From: Apostichopus japonicus
Taxonomy: Eukaryota > Echinodermata > Holothuroidea > Aspidochirotida > Stichopodidae
DNA: 64,000 nucleotides
Assembly: GCF_037975245.1 (NCBI RefSeq)
Contig: NC_092577.1
Coordinates: forward strand, 31,688,398 to 31,752,397
Direction of reading: 5' to 3'
Shown piece after piece: positions 47,581 to 57,982 of this stretch. Numbering within the stretch: position 1 is the first letter of the stretch; each line of letters opens with the position of its first letter. The position numbers and the translations under genes are program-made. The notes beneath the pieces are model-generated. The model had not been told where the DNA came from, ran no database searches, and worked only from the letters and a program-made list of their open reading frames with translations.

Positions 47581-48632
47581 GAAAAACTTACTTAATAAAG
47601 AAATTAACTAGGTTTGGATGTGAAGGGATCTGGAAATTATTAAAAAAGTTAAGATCATATTTAAGAAGAGAAATATTTAGTCGAGGACCATAAAAGAAGG
47701 CATGGTCCTTGACGTTTCTTAGGTACTTATAAGGAAGTCTGAAAAACTCTAAATGACCATGTGGGTGCATTAATTAAACTGTATTTGCCAAACAACTGCT
47801 CAAGGGCATGATTTATACACATTGGATGTATTTATAAGATAATGTACTGCTTTTTCCTTCCTACTGTAATTCTGCCTGAAGTGAAAATAAAAATTGTGAT
47901 ATTTTTCTTCAGCAAGGTCGATGCAGCTTCCAGTGCACCGAGCATGTAATCTTCAGTTGTCTTTCCAACCGTATGGATGTCATTTCCAGGATAGAAGAGA
48001 CTTTCCGATGCGAATAAATTAGCATAAATTGTAGAGTAAACCAATGACTGCACATGGTGAAAGTTTTCTTAGGAAGTTAGGACTATGCATATTCATAATA
48101 AAGGGAGTCATTAACTATTCCTAAGTTATATTACTGTTATAGGTTACTAGGTATATTGCTGACAGTACTATAGAGATATAGCACATGTTTGCAGCCCAGT
48201 GTAATTCATGGAGGTTGTGTCCTGTAGTATCTACTGGTAAGGTTAGGGTAAACTTGTTTGGGTCAGTTCAAAGTCATATGGACTCTTTAGTTAAAGTTAA
48301 CAATGGTTATAAACAGTAATCGTAAGTTGGCTTCAAAGCTACAGTAACATCTGCTGACATTCATTATGTGCAACTAGTTTTCAGCTTTAATTTAGATTTA
48401 GATATCTCTAAATTAGTTTGAAATTTAGATCCGAAAAAGTTTCTACCAGAGACTGGAAGATGCATCTTCAATTGTGAGTAAGAGTTTCTTGCCATGTTGT
48501 TCATATTTCAAAGTCACTTCATCCCCAACCCTTACCTGCATCTCAACCCCCCTCTCCCCCCCCCAAACAAAGAAGGAAGAATACAAACAAGTTTCTAAGA
48601 CAGAATACTTTGATCAGGTGGTCCATGCCAGC

Positions 48633-48959
48633 TTAAAGATCTGCTTTATTAGCTCCAATTATAGCATCCTATAGCTAGTAATCGACCTCAGGCTCTAAAA
48701 TTAGCCTACATAGCTTCTTAACACCATTAGGCTCTTTGTGTAAACACTGTGTGGAAATATGTTCATATCTACAGTGTAGTTAATCATACAGCGTTCACAC
48801 AAAGATCCTCCTACAAGAAAAAATATGTTGCAGGCATTGCAGACTAATTGGTACAGAGAGGTCATTTTATGACCAAGGCAGGTCGATTACGTAATCTCAA
48901 GAAACTTTTCCATTATAGCGAAGCTATACATAGTTTGGGTCTATACAGCAGACCTTTAA
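48633..48959 (-). mobile_element. TTAA-flanked miniature element, family C, copy 2
   Basis: It has the same ends as 8075-8260 in inverted orientation: left TTAAAGATCTGCTTTATTAG, right reverse strand TTAAAGGTCTGCTGTATAGA, with TTAA at both ends. It is longer (327 bp against 186 bp) because of extra sequence around 48730-48840. Confidence 0.68.
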
Positions 48960-49990
48960 CCGGAACTGATTATTTGCCCCAGTATAGTAGGGCAATAATT
49001 TAGTGTTCAAATTTTGTGTTGAAGTTAATACCAACTGAACATGTACATGTATTGTACAGTAAAGTATTTACTTTGGGAAGGAAAATGAAAATGCCCAGAT
49101 ACCTCCCCTCACTAAGTTCAGTTTGTGTCTGGTTTTCAGTTAAAGGAACCCCTTGGTGAACATTATGGGACTACTAATGTTACCATGGTGACCTTGCTAG
49201 ATCTAATTTGATGCCCTAATGAGGCATTAGCCTTTAGTCCAACCCTTCCATCAGTGTAAACATGATTGCAATATTTTCTTCTAAGCCTTACTTAAAATTA
49301 AGGTCATGTAAACACCCTGCCTGGATAAAGTAGATTAAACACCTTCTTTCTGACATCTGTTATCTCTGTCCCGCCTATCCTCCTGGGAGACATTTCTAAA
49401 CTTTCTCCAACCAAAAAGTAAAAAAATAAAACTTTTCTCCCAACAACTGGTACCTTTCCATTAAAAGTTCTGAAATATCAGTTGTCAATATCAATTCATG
49501 CGGAAATTTTAAGCAGATCGTTCTGGTTGACCTTAAACAAGAAATGTCACACTGGTGATTTTTGTCACATCAAGACAGCTGGGATCAATCTTTTAGATAA
49601 CAGAGGGGGAGAAAGATCCACTGCTAGTAATTCCATATCAACAGCTCCAAAACTGATATTTTAATGTAAGGGGGCCTGGTTGGTTATTCAGCGAACCATG
49701 GAGGTAAAAACAGAGGGAACTAAATGAGGTAGTGAAAGGTTATTATTATGTTCACTCTGTTGTTTCGCAGTTAGTTCAAGTATTTTCTGCCTTTTAAGTA
49801 AAGTTTACGTAAAATTTGGATAGCTATGTTCAGTGAACTAAATTGAGGTATGTGAGAGATTATTATGTTTGCTATGTTGTGTAGCAGTTCAAGTATTTTT
49901 CTGTCTTTTAAGTTAAGTTTTATAAAATTTTGATTGCTATGTGCACTGAAATCTCCCAATAATACTATAAATTTTACTGTCTTTACTGAT

Positions 49991-50095
49991 ATTTACGTCG
50001 CGCCTTGCCTACCTGTCTCCTCACAAGAGCTGGGCCCTCGCTCTAGCGTGACTTGATAACCTCTGACCTAACCGACCAGTCCCCTCTGGTCATTT
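49991..50095 (+). repeat. Family B repeat copy
   Basis: 'TACGTCGCGCCTTGCCTACC', 'TGTCTCCTCACAAGAGCTGG', 'CTCGCTCTAGCGTGACTTGA' and 'ACCGACCAGTCCCCTCTGG'. Confidence 0.6.
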
Positions 50096-50208
50096 TGGAA
50101 CGAGTACGAAATGTAAATTTTTAACTGCTCTACCATTCTTTATTGTCAATTAATTTTTTGCACTGATAATACTGTAGGTTATATGTTTTACAGACAGAGG
50201 AACATAAA

Positions 50209-50335
50209 TGTATTTACTTCGCTCCTCGCTTACCTGTCTCCTCACAGCCTCACAATGTCCTGGTAACCTTTTAACACTGTGCGCCGCCCTCTATGACTGG
50301 CTCCCCGGTCATTGCCCCTCCTTCTCATTCTACCA
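50209..50335 (+). repeat. Family B repeat copy with internal deletion
   Basis: 'TATTTACTTCGCTCCTCGCT', 'TACCTGTCTCCTCACAGCCT', then directly 'TGTCCTGGTAACCTTTTAAC' and 'GTGCGCCGCCCTCTATGACT'. The 'TTCTACCGTG' block is missing. Confidence 0.7.
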
Positions 50336-50339
50336 TTCA

Positions 50340-51880
50340 AAGTGCCTACATGCGTTTTTTTCGATCGGAATTTTTCCTTCTGATTTAGTGTGTATATTAT
50401 ATATGTTTTACATACAGACAAACATAAACATACGTTTACTGATATGTATCATTTTCAAATGTACATGGACAAATTTTCCTTGATGCAGTCCGAGCAGAAT
50501 TGTGTGAAATTTTGTGAGTCATTGTGTCATACAATTACACATAAATGTCACAGGATGGAGCCATTAAGCCATTGAAGGTCAATCTTTGCTTTAATATCAT
50601 TTAAATCGTACAATTTCAATAAACTAGCATACTCTGTATACAGTAGAACTTATTTCTGACTTTCACAGTACTTTAATATGTGCTTCAAGGGATGTTATTT
50701 AAAAACAACTTTGATAATAACTAGTCAGCCTGTCTGTTGTGTATTTATCTAGGGATAGTTCATGGTCATTTAATACGGTAAGTTTGACGAAACAATTTAC
50801 AGAGCTCTGTAATTAAGAGAGAAAAACTTAATAGCGCCAGATGGAAGCCATCGAGATATCAAAACAATGAAGAGTCTCACGATTGCTCAATAGAGATTTT
50901 CCTGGGAAAATAAGACAGTTATTGGAAAATTAATTTGGCAACAATTAAGATGATAGGATTGGGGGGGGGGCGATTGGGTATTGATTGCCATATGGACTGA
51001 CTTAATATTAGACTTCATCAAATTTTGGTTTTAAAACTAGACTTGCCAGGTTATAATCTCGAGGCAATAGCTTCAATGGTTACATTTGTAGGTTATGAAA
51101 ATTGTTGTAATTAATAGAACGTAATTTATTAAGTACATGATCTTGCAAAGTTCGAACAGACAGGAAGTTGCCGATTCTTTGTGTAATGATGTGCACCGCT
51201 GAGAGGGTTTGGGTAAGATTAAGGAGGAGAGAGGAGATGGGAGGGGGGTTGGAAAAGGTCCATGGAGAGTAAAGAGGAAGCGGGCGGTTAATGTTGTTGA
51301 TATGACATGATTAAGATTGGCAAAATCAGTGCAATTTAAACACTCTTATGAGTGTTTGTGAACTTTTCCCCAGTTTGTAAATATTCTTGAGTGTCTGTCT
51401 ATAGACCAAGGATGTTTTTTGTGGAATTACTCTGGCTCCACATTTAAACACTCATTAAATGGTGCCGTAGTCTCTCGGAAGCCCTATTAATCACATTTGA
51501 AGATTAACAGACAATCAATGTTGTTGACACAAAACCAGTCGTTTATTCCTGCAACTCATGTTAATTGTAGGAGATATTGTTTGTCGCTACTGAATGGCTT
51601 TATATAGTTGCCGTTGACAACCTTTTGTTTCAAGTGATTTATTTTAGAGTGTGTCCCTGAGTTTTACTGGTTGGTATGGGCATGGAGTTAGAAGAGACTC
51701 CATGGTAAGGGAGAGATCCTCATCCATCCATGCAGTCAATATGTTTTACACACTGTTTTATGTTCAGTTGACTTCACTGGAGGAGTTTAGTCTGAGTACA
51801 GTAATATATACTGGTATTGTGTACCATGCACCCTTGGTCACAGCCGGAAGGAAAAAATGTATGCAGGAATGGTATATGTT
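50340..51880. other. Intergenic, no gene seen
   Basis: AT-rich sequence. The stretch 50800-50960 and the one around 51480-51560 (TTAATCAC, ACAATCAATG) are less repetitive than their surroundings but cannot be called regulatory without comparison. Confidence 0.35.
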
Positions 51881-51887
51881 GTGTAAA

Positions 51888-52057
51888 TTTACTTCGTTCC
51901 CCACTTACCTGTCTCCCCACAGGTCACTAGGGTCAGTGAGGGTGCACAGTGTTAAAAGATTACCAGGGCATTCTAGACACGGTAGAATGTGGTGCATGGG
52001 TTGTGGGGAGACAGGTAAGTGGGTCACTCCTAAATACATAAACCAGTAAGTTTTATC
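51888..52057. repeat. Family B repeat, both arms present (fold-back)
   Basis: The left arm TTTACTTCGTTCCCCACTTA-CCTGTCTCCCCACA is complementary to the right arm TGTGGGGAGACAGGTAAGTG; the core lies between them in inverted orientation. The right arm again forms the + strand donor ACAG|GTAAGT. Confidence 0.75.
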
Positions 52058-52432
52058 ATTTACCCTAGTGGGACGAATGACATCAGGAACAGAAGCAAAA
52101 GAGAAAAAAAAAATACTAGGAAGGAAAGCCATCGTGATATATCTCAATCTCAAGAAGAGTAATGGTTTCTAGTGAAGCGTATACTGTACAGTAGCATGCT
52201 TGTAAACATCAGTGTGGGGCAGAGAAGAAGCGGACAATAGCATCGTCCTTTAAAGACTGGCCGAGATTATTGGTGCTCTAGCTATCTACAGTACACATGT
52301 ACATTTAGGATCCCATGTAGCTGGTCCTGAACATATTGTAGCGGGACGATCTCACCAGGAATTGCTATAAATGGAACAGCAACTCTATCTGATCTCACAT
52401 GACGCATAATTTAACCAGAGAGTTGTTCACAT

Positions 52433-52680
52433 TTGAGAATACAAGCGGGATCAGTCCTGGATCTTGCTTTCTCTTTGGGATTGAATAAGGTTGTGTCCAC
52501 GTTTGTGAATGGACGGTGGATCGATATCGAACAAAGCGAGGATGACACAAGTGCAAAGAGAGGTCACAAACGATCATTTATAAATCTCAGCTACGTTAGT
52601 TATTGTGCCACTTTGCTCCCAACTTTAGACACCCGCCTGTCCAGTGTTTATGGGGTAAGTGGGGATCCAGGGTAAGGAAC
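52433..52680 (+). other. Unrecognised open frame
   Basis: An 80-codon frame (52433-52675) with an acidic/basic middle (RWIDIEQSEDDTSAKRGHKR). No splice sites of quality flank it and I know no similar protein. It is probably chance. Confidence 0.12.
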
Positions 52681-52816
52681 TGGAGATCACAGGTTGTGTG
52701 ATCCCGTGCGATCCTGTGGGTGTACACATTTCAGCCTGGATCGCCCCTCTCGAAAGGGAGATGATATTGTGGAGTTTAATTCAAAGTACTGTGCAGTCTC
52801 ATGTTCACATACAGTT

Positions 52817-53640
52817 GTAGGCCTACTATGAAGTAAATCACCCTGTCAGTCAGTGTTCAGGCGCGTAGCCAAGGGGGGGCGAAGGGGGCAGCCGCCCCCC
52901 CCCCCTTGAGCATAATTTTTATTTTATTTTTAATGTTTTTATTATATTGCTATAGTATTTTCAAAAGAGAAAATGCTAAGATGCAACTTACAAGGCCTGG
53001 GAAGTGCCATTTCCAGCGATCTGGGAGGCATTTTCAGCCAAAATTTTCTTGGCGCTACGCTTAGATAGTTTGCAATGCCGAATCTACAGTTTCGCCCCTC
53101 CCTTGGCAAATTCCTGGCTACGCGCCTGTCAGTGTTAAATCAATAATGGCTGAGGATTTCATACATACATGTGCAATACAGTACAGTAGCTCTGGCCATT
53201 AGCTAGCTGTCTTCTTAGGTTACATTGCCATAGTAACTGTACTTAACAGTTTTCTCACATTCACACATTCAGTAGTAGGCCTACTATGAAGTTAATCACC
53301 CTGTCAGTCAGTGTTAAATCCACCATGTGTGAAAATGATTGAGGATTTCATACATACATGTGCAATTGATCATACAGTAGCTCTGGCCATCAGCTAGCTG
53401 TCTTCTTAGGTTACATTGCCACGGTAACTGTACTTTACAGTTGTCTCACATTCACACATACATAAGTAGGCCTACTATATGAAGTAAATCACCCTGTCAG
53501 TCATTGTTAAATCCACCATGTGTGAACATGGCTGATGATTTCATACATACATGTGCAATACAGTAGTTCTGGCCATTAGCAGGCTAACAGCTGTCTTTTT
53601 AGGTTACACTGCCATGGTAACAAGATGACATGCATGGATA
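52817..53640 (+). repeat. Tandem repeat, three units of about 180-190 bp, one interrupted
   Basis: GTAGGCCTACTAT begins at 52817, 53275 and 53466. Each unit continues with ATCACCCTGTCAGTCA, GATTTCATACATACATGTGC, CTGTCTTYTTAGGTTACA and GGTAAC. Unit 1 is interrupted by the hAT-type element 52858-53128. Without that element and one target copy, unit 1 is about 179 bp, close to the 191 bp of unit 2. Confidence 0.92.
52858..53128 (+). mobile_element. hAT-type miniature element, family D, copy 2
   Basis: The termini CAGGCGCGTAGCCAAGGGG and CAGGCGCGTAGCCAGGAAT (right, reverse strand) are perfectly complementary over the first 14 bases. The flanks are a perfect 8-bp duplication TCAGTGTT (52850-52857 and 53129-53136). 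The body matches 18515-18807, with a short deletion that removes the 'GTGCCAACCATGGTGG' block. Confidence 0.92.
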
Positions 53641-53916
53641 TATAGTTAAGTTTCTTAAACACTGCAAGGGTCAAGGGCAGGTCAACTCACACACAATGCT
53701 AAAGAAGTCAATTATCAAATTTTGCTCACAGTTGTGGGTAACCGTTTAGATGCATGGTACTGTACAACTCCTCCCATGGGGCTGCATTAGTCATTAAAGG
53801 CCACCTAGGTTTGCATTTCTGTCCACATTTCTTTTTCTTCCTATACCTCTGGGGCCTGGCGCCACCATTTTCCATGTATACATTTTTTTTACATTGTTTT
53901 TTTATATATATTTTAT

Positions 53917-54020
53917 TTACTTCGTTCCCCACTTACCTGTCTCCCCACAACCTATGCACCACATTCTACCATGTCTAGAATGCCCTGGTAATCTTTTAAC
54001 ACTGTACACCCTCACTGATT
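53917..54020 (+). repeat. Family B repeat copy
   Basis: 'TTTACTTCGTTCCCCACTTA', 'CCTGTCTCCCCACAACCTAT', 'CACATTCTACCATGTCTAGA' and 'GCCCTGGTAATCTTTTAACA'. The right end is missing. Confidence 0.7.
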
Positions 54021-54790
54021 TCCTTTTAATTCTTTTTGTCAACGTTGTTGTCATATGAACTTTGTAAGCATATGTACTCTACATACCTCACACGAGTGAG
54101 GTGCACAGAGATTGAATAAACTTGTAAACTTGTAGGTATTCTAGTGACAGAAAATGTGACAATTAAAGAGAAAAAATTGTGCTGGATCGTAAGTTGAAAA
54201 TTCCCTCTCAATATGACTGTATGAATGTAAATTGTATTGCTTACAAAGGCAGTTATAGTGAGTCACAGTACTGGGCGTGTCTGGTCTGTGATGTGTCATG
54301 GGAGATTGTTGCCTAATGTTGTAAAGTAATGGATTGATCCTTGAAATAAACAGTCATACATTTGGAATTTGGAATCTTTACTTAGTTGTCAATGATTCAT
54401 TTCAATATTTACATTTTTCTGAATATTCATTCCGTACAGGTTGGTAATAAAAAAGCTCATTTCCATTATGGTATTTATACTAACTCTATTATAATTGCAA
54501 GATGCTTACATAAAATTTCACCAAATTCCTAAAATTCCAAAATAGCTCCATGTTACTAAATGCTTTTAAAAAAATGTTGCTTTGACCTATAGTAATTGTA
54601 CTAAATTTTCAGCAATTTAAGGCAACTTCAAGTTAAATAAAGGTCCCCCCCTCCCCTCCCCTCCCCGTATTCCTAGGTTTCGATAGACTGGAAACTTAAC
54701 CAGCATGTAAACTGTAAAATTAGGATACATGTGTCTATTCTGTTTGAATGTATGTATACATGTTTGCATGAATATTGATTCAGTTTGCAG

Positions 54791-54982
54791 TGTAGACCTC
54801 TGCTGCATGGGTACATATTATATGATGCATGCTGCGAAGATAGGGAACACGATTGTCTATTAAGGATTCATGCAAGCCAACAGCAGCTAAAACCATGGGA
54901 AGAATCACCAGGTGACAGCACAGTAAGAGACTTTGATCTTGTTGACCCAGCAAAATACCTGACCCACTTGAAACTAAAATGA
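54791..54982 (+). other. Possible terminal exon, unknown
   Basis: After TTTGCAG (54784-54790) a frame runs 63 codons to TGA and reads CRPLLHGYILYDACCEDREH at its start and VDPAKYLTHLKLK at its end. It is charged and Cys-containing, more protein-like than its neighbours. The pyrimidine tract before the acceptor is poor and it does not join in frame to 37609-37717. Confidence 0.2.
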
Positions 54983-54999
54983 GGATATATTAAATATAT

Positions 55000-57085
55000 A
55001 TCTACTCTGATAAACTGATTTGTTAGGAATCTCAGTGACCCTACAGGTATTTATATCCCTGTTGTGTGATTTAAGAAACAAACAGAAGATTATAAATTTG
55101 AAGTGAATTCCTACCTATATAGCATCTATTGGCTGGTTTCCTTTGAAGGTATATATGTGACATAAGGTGATATGGCTTGCTAAGTAGACTATTAGCTTTC
55201 ATAGGTTTGGAAGGAAGGTAATTTAATTGAAAGTATATATATCTATAGTTTATATATGCATTGATTCATACTGTAGTTAGACCTAAGTTCAGTTGTGCCT
55301 TTAAGGAAGTTATAGTTTACACTGTACAGTTGTATGTGTCAGATTGGAAGTGGTCCATAATCCATGAATGAGGCCTCCAAAGCTTTATCTTGCCATTTTA
55401 ATCTCTTATTTCCATGTAAGCTATTTCTTGCCATAAAGTGAAAATTAACAGAGAGTCCGGCTATGCAGGCCAAAACAAGGCACTACTGTATATAGTGTAG
55501 TGCTTTACTGTAACCTGCAATTGGTAAACTTTGCAGTTGTTAGGTGGAGACAGGTGAGTTCACTGTCACATATATACCATCGTTGAATATTCATGAGCTC
55601 TGTATAAAGGTGCCTGTATTTACTTTGATATTTGAAATGGAATGCATATTTAATGGCAGTAAACAAGGTAAATGTCTTTAGTTAATTCTGTCAAACATGC
55701 AATGCCAGGGAATCAACCCCTGCCCCCCCCCCTAAAAAAAAATTAGATGAAATAAATACATTTTAAACGATGAAACTTGAATTAATAGGTTTTTGTCCTG
55801 TTCATAATACAATAGCGGTACTTGCAGTACCTAATTTACACATGTACAGAATAGTTGGTAGCACCTAATGACAGCAGTTCTTTTCACTAATATTGCTAGC
55901 TGTAGATAAAATAACACAACACACCCATATATTGCATTGAAGTATACTGTACCACTGTTTAGTGTTCTACACAATCCCACAGTTTCTCATACAGTAAAGC
56001 AGTAAACCAGACACTTTGTGATTTTAGAGCCCTCCTGGGGATCTAGATATATTTGAGTAATACCATGGAGTATTTGCACTATTTCATCTGATGGTGGTTT
56101 TAACACATAAATCACCTAAAGGATAGAAAGATAACCCTACTATATAAATGCCTGTACTGTATATACTGCACAGTGTACAGCAGAGGTATGTACACAGCAC
56201 ATTTACATACTGTACAACAGTACTAGCAAACTCTGATTACATCAGTGATGATATAAGTGCAGAATTTTTTTCCCTCCCCTTCCCTGCTACACCCTCACCC
56301 TTCCCCTTCCCCATCCCCAATGCTTGAAATCTTGTGCAGGCTTTCAACCAGTGTGCCACATATACTGTAGATTTGCTATGGATCCTGAAAAGCGTCTTTG
56401 ACAGTTGTACTGTGTTTTGTGTAAAAATACAGTACTGTAGGTCAGAGAAAGCACCTTACTTTTAAAATAGAGTACAACGATAGTTCTGTTATTTTAATGT
56501 ACTTAGTGAATTTATCATGACAATAACCCCCCCAGCTGTACTGTATTGTACCAGTGCTGTGGGAGACCTGGTAGTCTGTATTGTAGAGGATATATTGTGT
56601 TCATCCCTATAGCAACTCCCTGGCTATTGGAGCCTTTCTCTGCATTCACTACATGACATAAAGGTCATCCCTTCCTCCCATGGGGTGAGCACTATATTTG
56701 CCTTCCATCAAAAGTATTTTTCTTTGTGTCCCTAAAAAAGTGGTAGATATTTACTTAACAATACTCCTGGGGAGACTTGCTCACCCCCCCTTACATTTGG
56801 AAAGGAGGGCAGCATGTAACTCTGGTAGCTAGACAGACATCAGACAAAAGGTGTGTATTACTAACAGGGTGGGCTGTAATAACATGGGGTTAAGCTCTCC
56901 AGCTGTTTTCATTTGATCAAGGGTTTTGAAATATTGCCTCATTTAAAGCACACTATCTAAACAAACGTACAGTGGGATATTTACTCTTCAAACTGCGTGC
57001 AGCCCATGTGACAACAGAATCAGAAGCATACATGTGCTGAATGACTTAGTTTGAGGGCTTTTATTGAAAATTGTTTTCACACAGG
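55000..57085. other. Intergenic, no gene seen
   Basis: AT-rich sequence with many TACTGTA words. No open frames of note and no recognised element. Confidence 0.45.
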
Positions 57086-57139
57086 GACTTAATCTTCGGT
57101 ACATGTCAACAGCACCTCAGAAAGAAGATACTGTTGGGT

Positions 57140-57225
57140 AAAAGTATTTTGATGTGTATAAGTAAGTTGGCCTGACGTTTCGGTCCTAGCAGGATCTTCT
57201 TCAGAGGCTGAATGACAAGTAACAG
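57140..57225 (-). repeat. Repeat with hammerhead-like core, copy 2
   Basis: The reverse strand reads GCCTCTGAAGAAGATCCTGC then TAGGACCGAAACGTCAGGC (57207 to 57170) and is flanked by the same sequences as 46530-46625. The 94-codon reverse frame over it is not credible as a gene. Confidence 0.7.
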
Positions 57226-57795
57226 TAACAGAAGGGACAAATACATGCACAGAATACAGATAGGTTAATGAGCATGGTGAACACAAAGAGATAGATGTAT
57301 TTGGATTGTAAATTTGGTCCCTGCGGCGACCGATGATTCTCTCTCTGCCTAGTAACATACTGTACAGTAGCACAGTCTACCATACTGCAGTAAATATCAA
57401 AGATATATTTGTTTCAACAAGTCGATTACAGGCAGTTAAATATCTCAATGGTAACATATTAAGGAAACATTAAAATATCTAATTCCATCAATCTGGGCAC
57501 ATACGGTACAGTGGGTTCAAAGTTAAGTTTACGCTACAGAAGCTGTCATAGGGCAGGTGACTTTGTTCCAAAATTTGTAAACCTGTCCTAAAGAAGACTT
57601 TTGGCTGAGAGCAGACCCACCCCTACCCCCACCCCCCGGAGGTCATTGCCAAGGTTTATAGAGGGTCACTTTTCCTAGTACTGTAACATGCCCCGTTTTA
57701 AGGATTTAAAAAAAAAAAAAATTTGCCCTGCATGCATGGTGCCGTGATGGATGATGTTCAAATTATTGTTATTTTTTGTTGTGCTCTCCTTACAG

Positions 57796-57901
57796 GTACA
57801 ATTCCAACTATAATATTCAACGTCAGCCACGATGGATGCGTAAACGGTTATGATGACAAGAGCTCTGAATTAATAAATGCCACTCGATGGATCACTGAGA
57901 T
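57796..57901 (+). CDS. Candidate exon joined in phase to 37609-37717
   Basis: The acceptor CTCTCCTTACAG ends at 57795 and a good donor GAGAT|GTAAGA follows 57901. Entering in phase 1 from 37717 gives TGT (Cys) and then 34 open codons starting TIPTIIFNVSHDGCVNGYDD, with two N-glycosylation sequons (NVS, NAT), leaving in phase 2. If the donor is not used, the frame stops at TAA (57903-57905) and the exon would run on into the SLCO start as its 5' leader. I do not recognise the peptide. Confidence 0.35.
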
Positions 57902-57982
57902 GTAAGAATCTCATCCGGTGAAGAACAAACACACTTGATTATATTCGAATAAAAAACGACAGCCGAAGAAACATTCCGAAAG

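Noticed and set aside
50820-50850. 'GCGCCAGATGG' as an insulator (CTCF) site
   Set aside because: It matches only part of the known consensus and there is no supporting context.
57723-57905. 60-codon frame starting upstream of the acceptor at 57795
   Set aside because: Its first part (MPCMHG...) lies in intron-like sequence with a pyrimidine tract; only the part after 57795 is kept as a candidate exon.
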